Assembly: GCF_020523795.1 (NCBI RefSeq)
Contig: NZ_JAJALI010000002.1
Coordinates: 369,690 to 433,689 of the forward strand
From: Ancylobacter sp. Lp-2
GTDB taxonomy: Bacteria; Pseudomonadota; Alphaproteobacteria; Rhizobiales; Xanthobacteraceae
Length of the DNA: 64,000 nt
Direction: 5' to 3'
Part shown: piece by piece, positions 62,736-64,000 of the stretch
Numbering within the stretch: position 1 is the stretch's first letter
Layout: each line of letters opens with the position of its first letter
Made by a program: the position numbers and the translations under genes
Notes under the pieces: generated by a model
Databases searched by the model: none
The model's input: the letters and a program-made list of their open reading frames with translations, nothing else
Told to the model about the DNA's origin: nothing

Positions 62736-64000
<1,265 letters not shown>

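Overview
The window is high-GC DNA, dense with genes, from an alphaproteobacterium of the Hyphomicrobiales. The gene order eno-ftsB/divIC-pdhA-pdhB-pdhC-lpdA-lipA, the fused ispDF, nifR3(dusB)-ntrB-ntrC and the DUF3126/gamma-carbonic-anhydrase pair all point there. The Bradyrhizobium-type GH17/GT2 glucan synthases and an oxalate:formate antiporter suggest the Xanthobacteraceae/Bradyrhizobium side of the order (Ancylobacter, Starkeya, Azorhizobium-like). The genus is my inference, not something the sequence proves. I saw no tRNA, rRNA, CRISPR array, prophage or insertion sequence, and no gene that looks broken; ntrC is cut by the window end.

Layout. 0.2-10 kb: an OxlT-like transporter, a coupled nitrilase-family amidase and agmatinase-family ureohydrolase, a trifunctional PutA with its own GTTGCA inverted-repeat operator, a luciferase-like oxidoreductase and an EamA exporter. 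10.1-18.1 kb: a complete high-affinity potassium uptake operon, kdpFABC-kdpDE, preceded by an extra 28-residue membrane peptide. 18.1-26.7 kb: a hydrolase, orphan ethanolamine ammonia-lyase eutBC, a LysR/SMR-exporter divergent pair, a flavin monooxygenase overlapping a putative transglutaminase-fold protein, a zinc-finger protein and a membrane protein of unknown role. 26.8-37.6 kb: cysE, DUF3126, gamma-carbonic anhydrase, a C93 cysteine peptidase, rhomboid, a CBS protein, folE-hisI, a NifU/IscU-type scaffold, an acid phosphatase, yidD, thrS and an unusual XRE-VOC fusion. 37.9-43.6 kb: a beta-1,3/1,6-glucan synthesis locus (ndvB-like GH17-GT2 fusion, small secreted partner, ndvC-like GH17 membrane protein). 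43.7-48.8 kb: glmU-glmS, a glycosyltransferase and queF. 48.9-58.5 kb: eno, ftsB/divIC, the pyruvate dehydrogenase operon with an extra membrane gene between pdhA and pdhB, lipA and a Coq10/RatA protein. 58.6-64 kb: pncC and ispDF in one direction, dusB-ntrB-ntrC in the other.

How the genes fit together. Amino-sugar supply (glmU, glmS) lies near the glucan locus and a glycosyltransferase, a cell-envelope neighbourhood. Eno, PDH and lipoate synthase form the glycolysis-to-acetyl-CoA axis. PutA, the amidase/ureohydrolase pair, EutBC and NtrBC cover organic-nitrogen scavenging and its control. Many neighbours overlap by 1-4 bp (speB/amidase, kdpD/kdpE, folE/hisI, ispDF/pncC, dusB/ntrB), and several convergent pairs overlap at their 3' ends, so the region is compact.

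The most useful second looks are the putA operator, the peptide before kdpF, the membrane gene inside the pdh operon, tandem repeats upstream of pdhA, the XRE-VOC fusion, the Cys-His-Asp protein coupled to a flavin monooxygenase, and the glucan locus.
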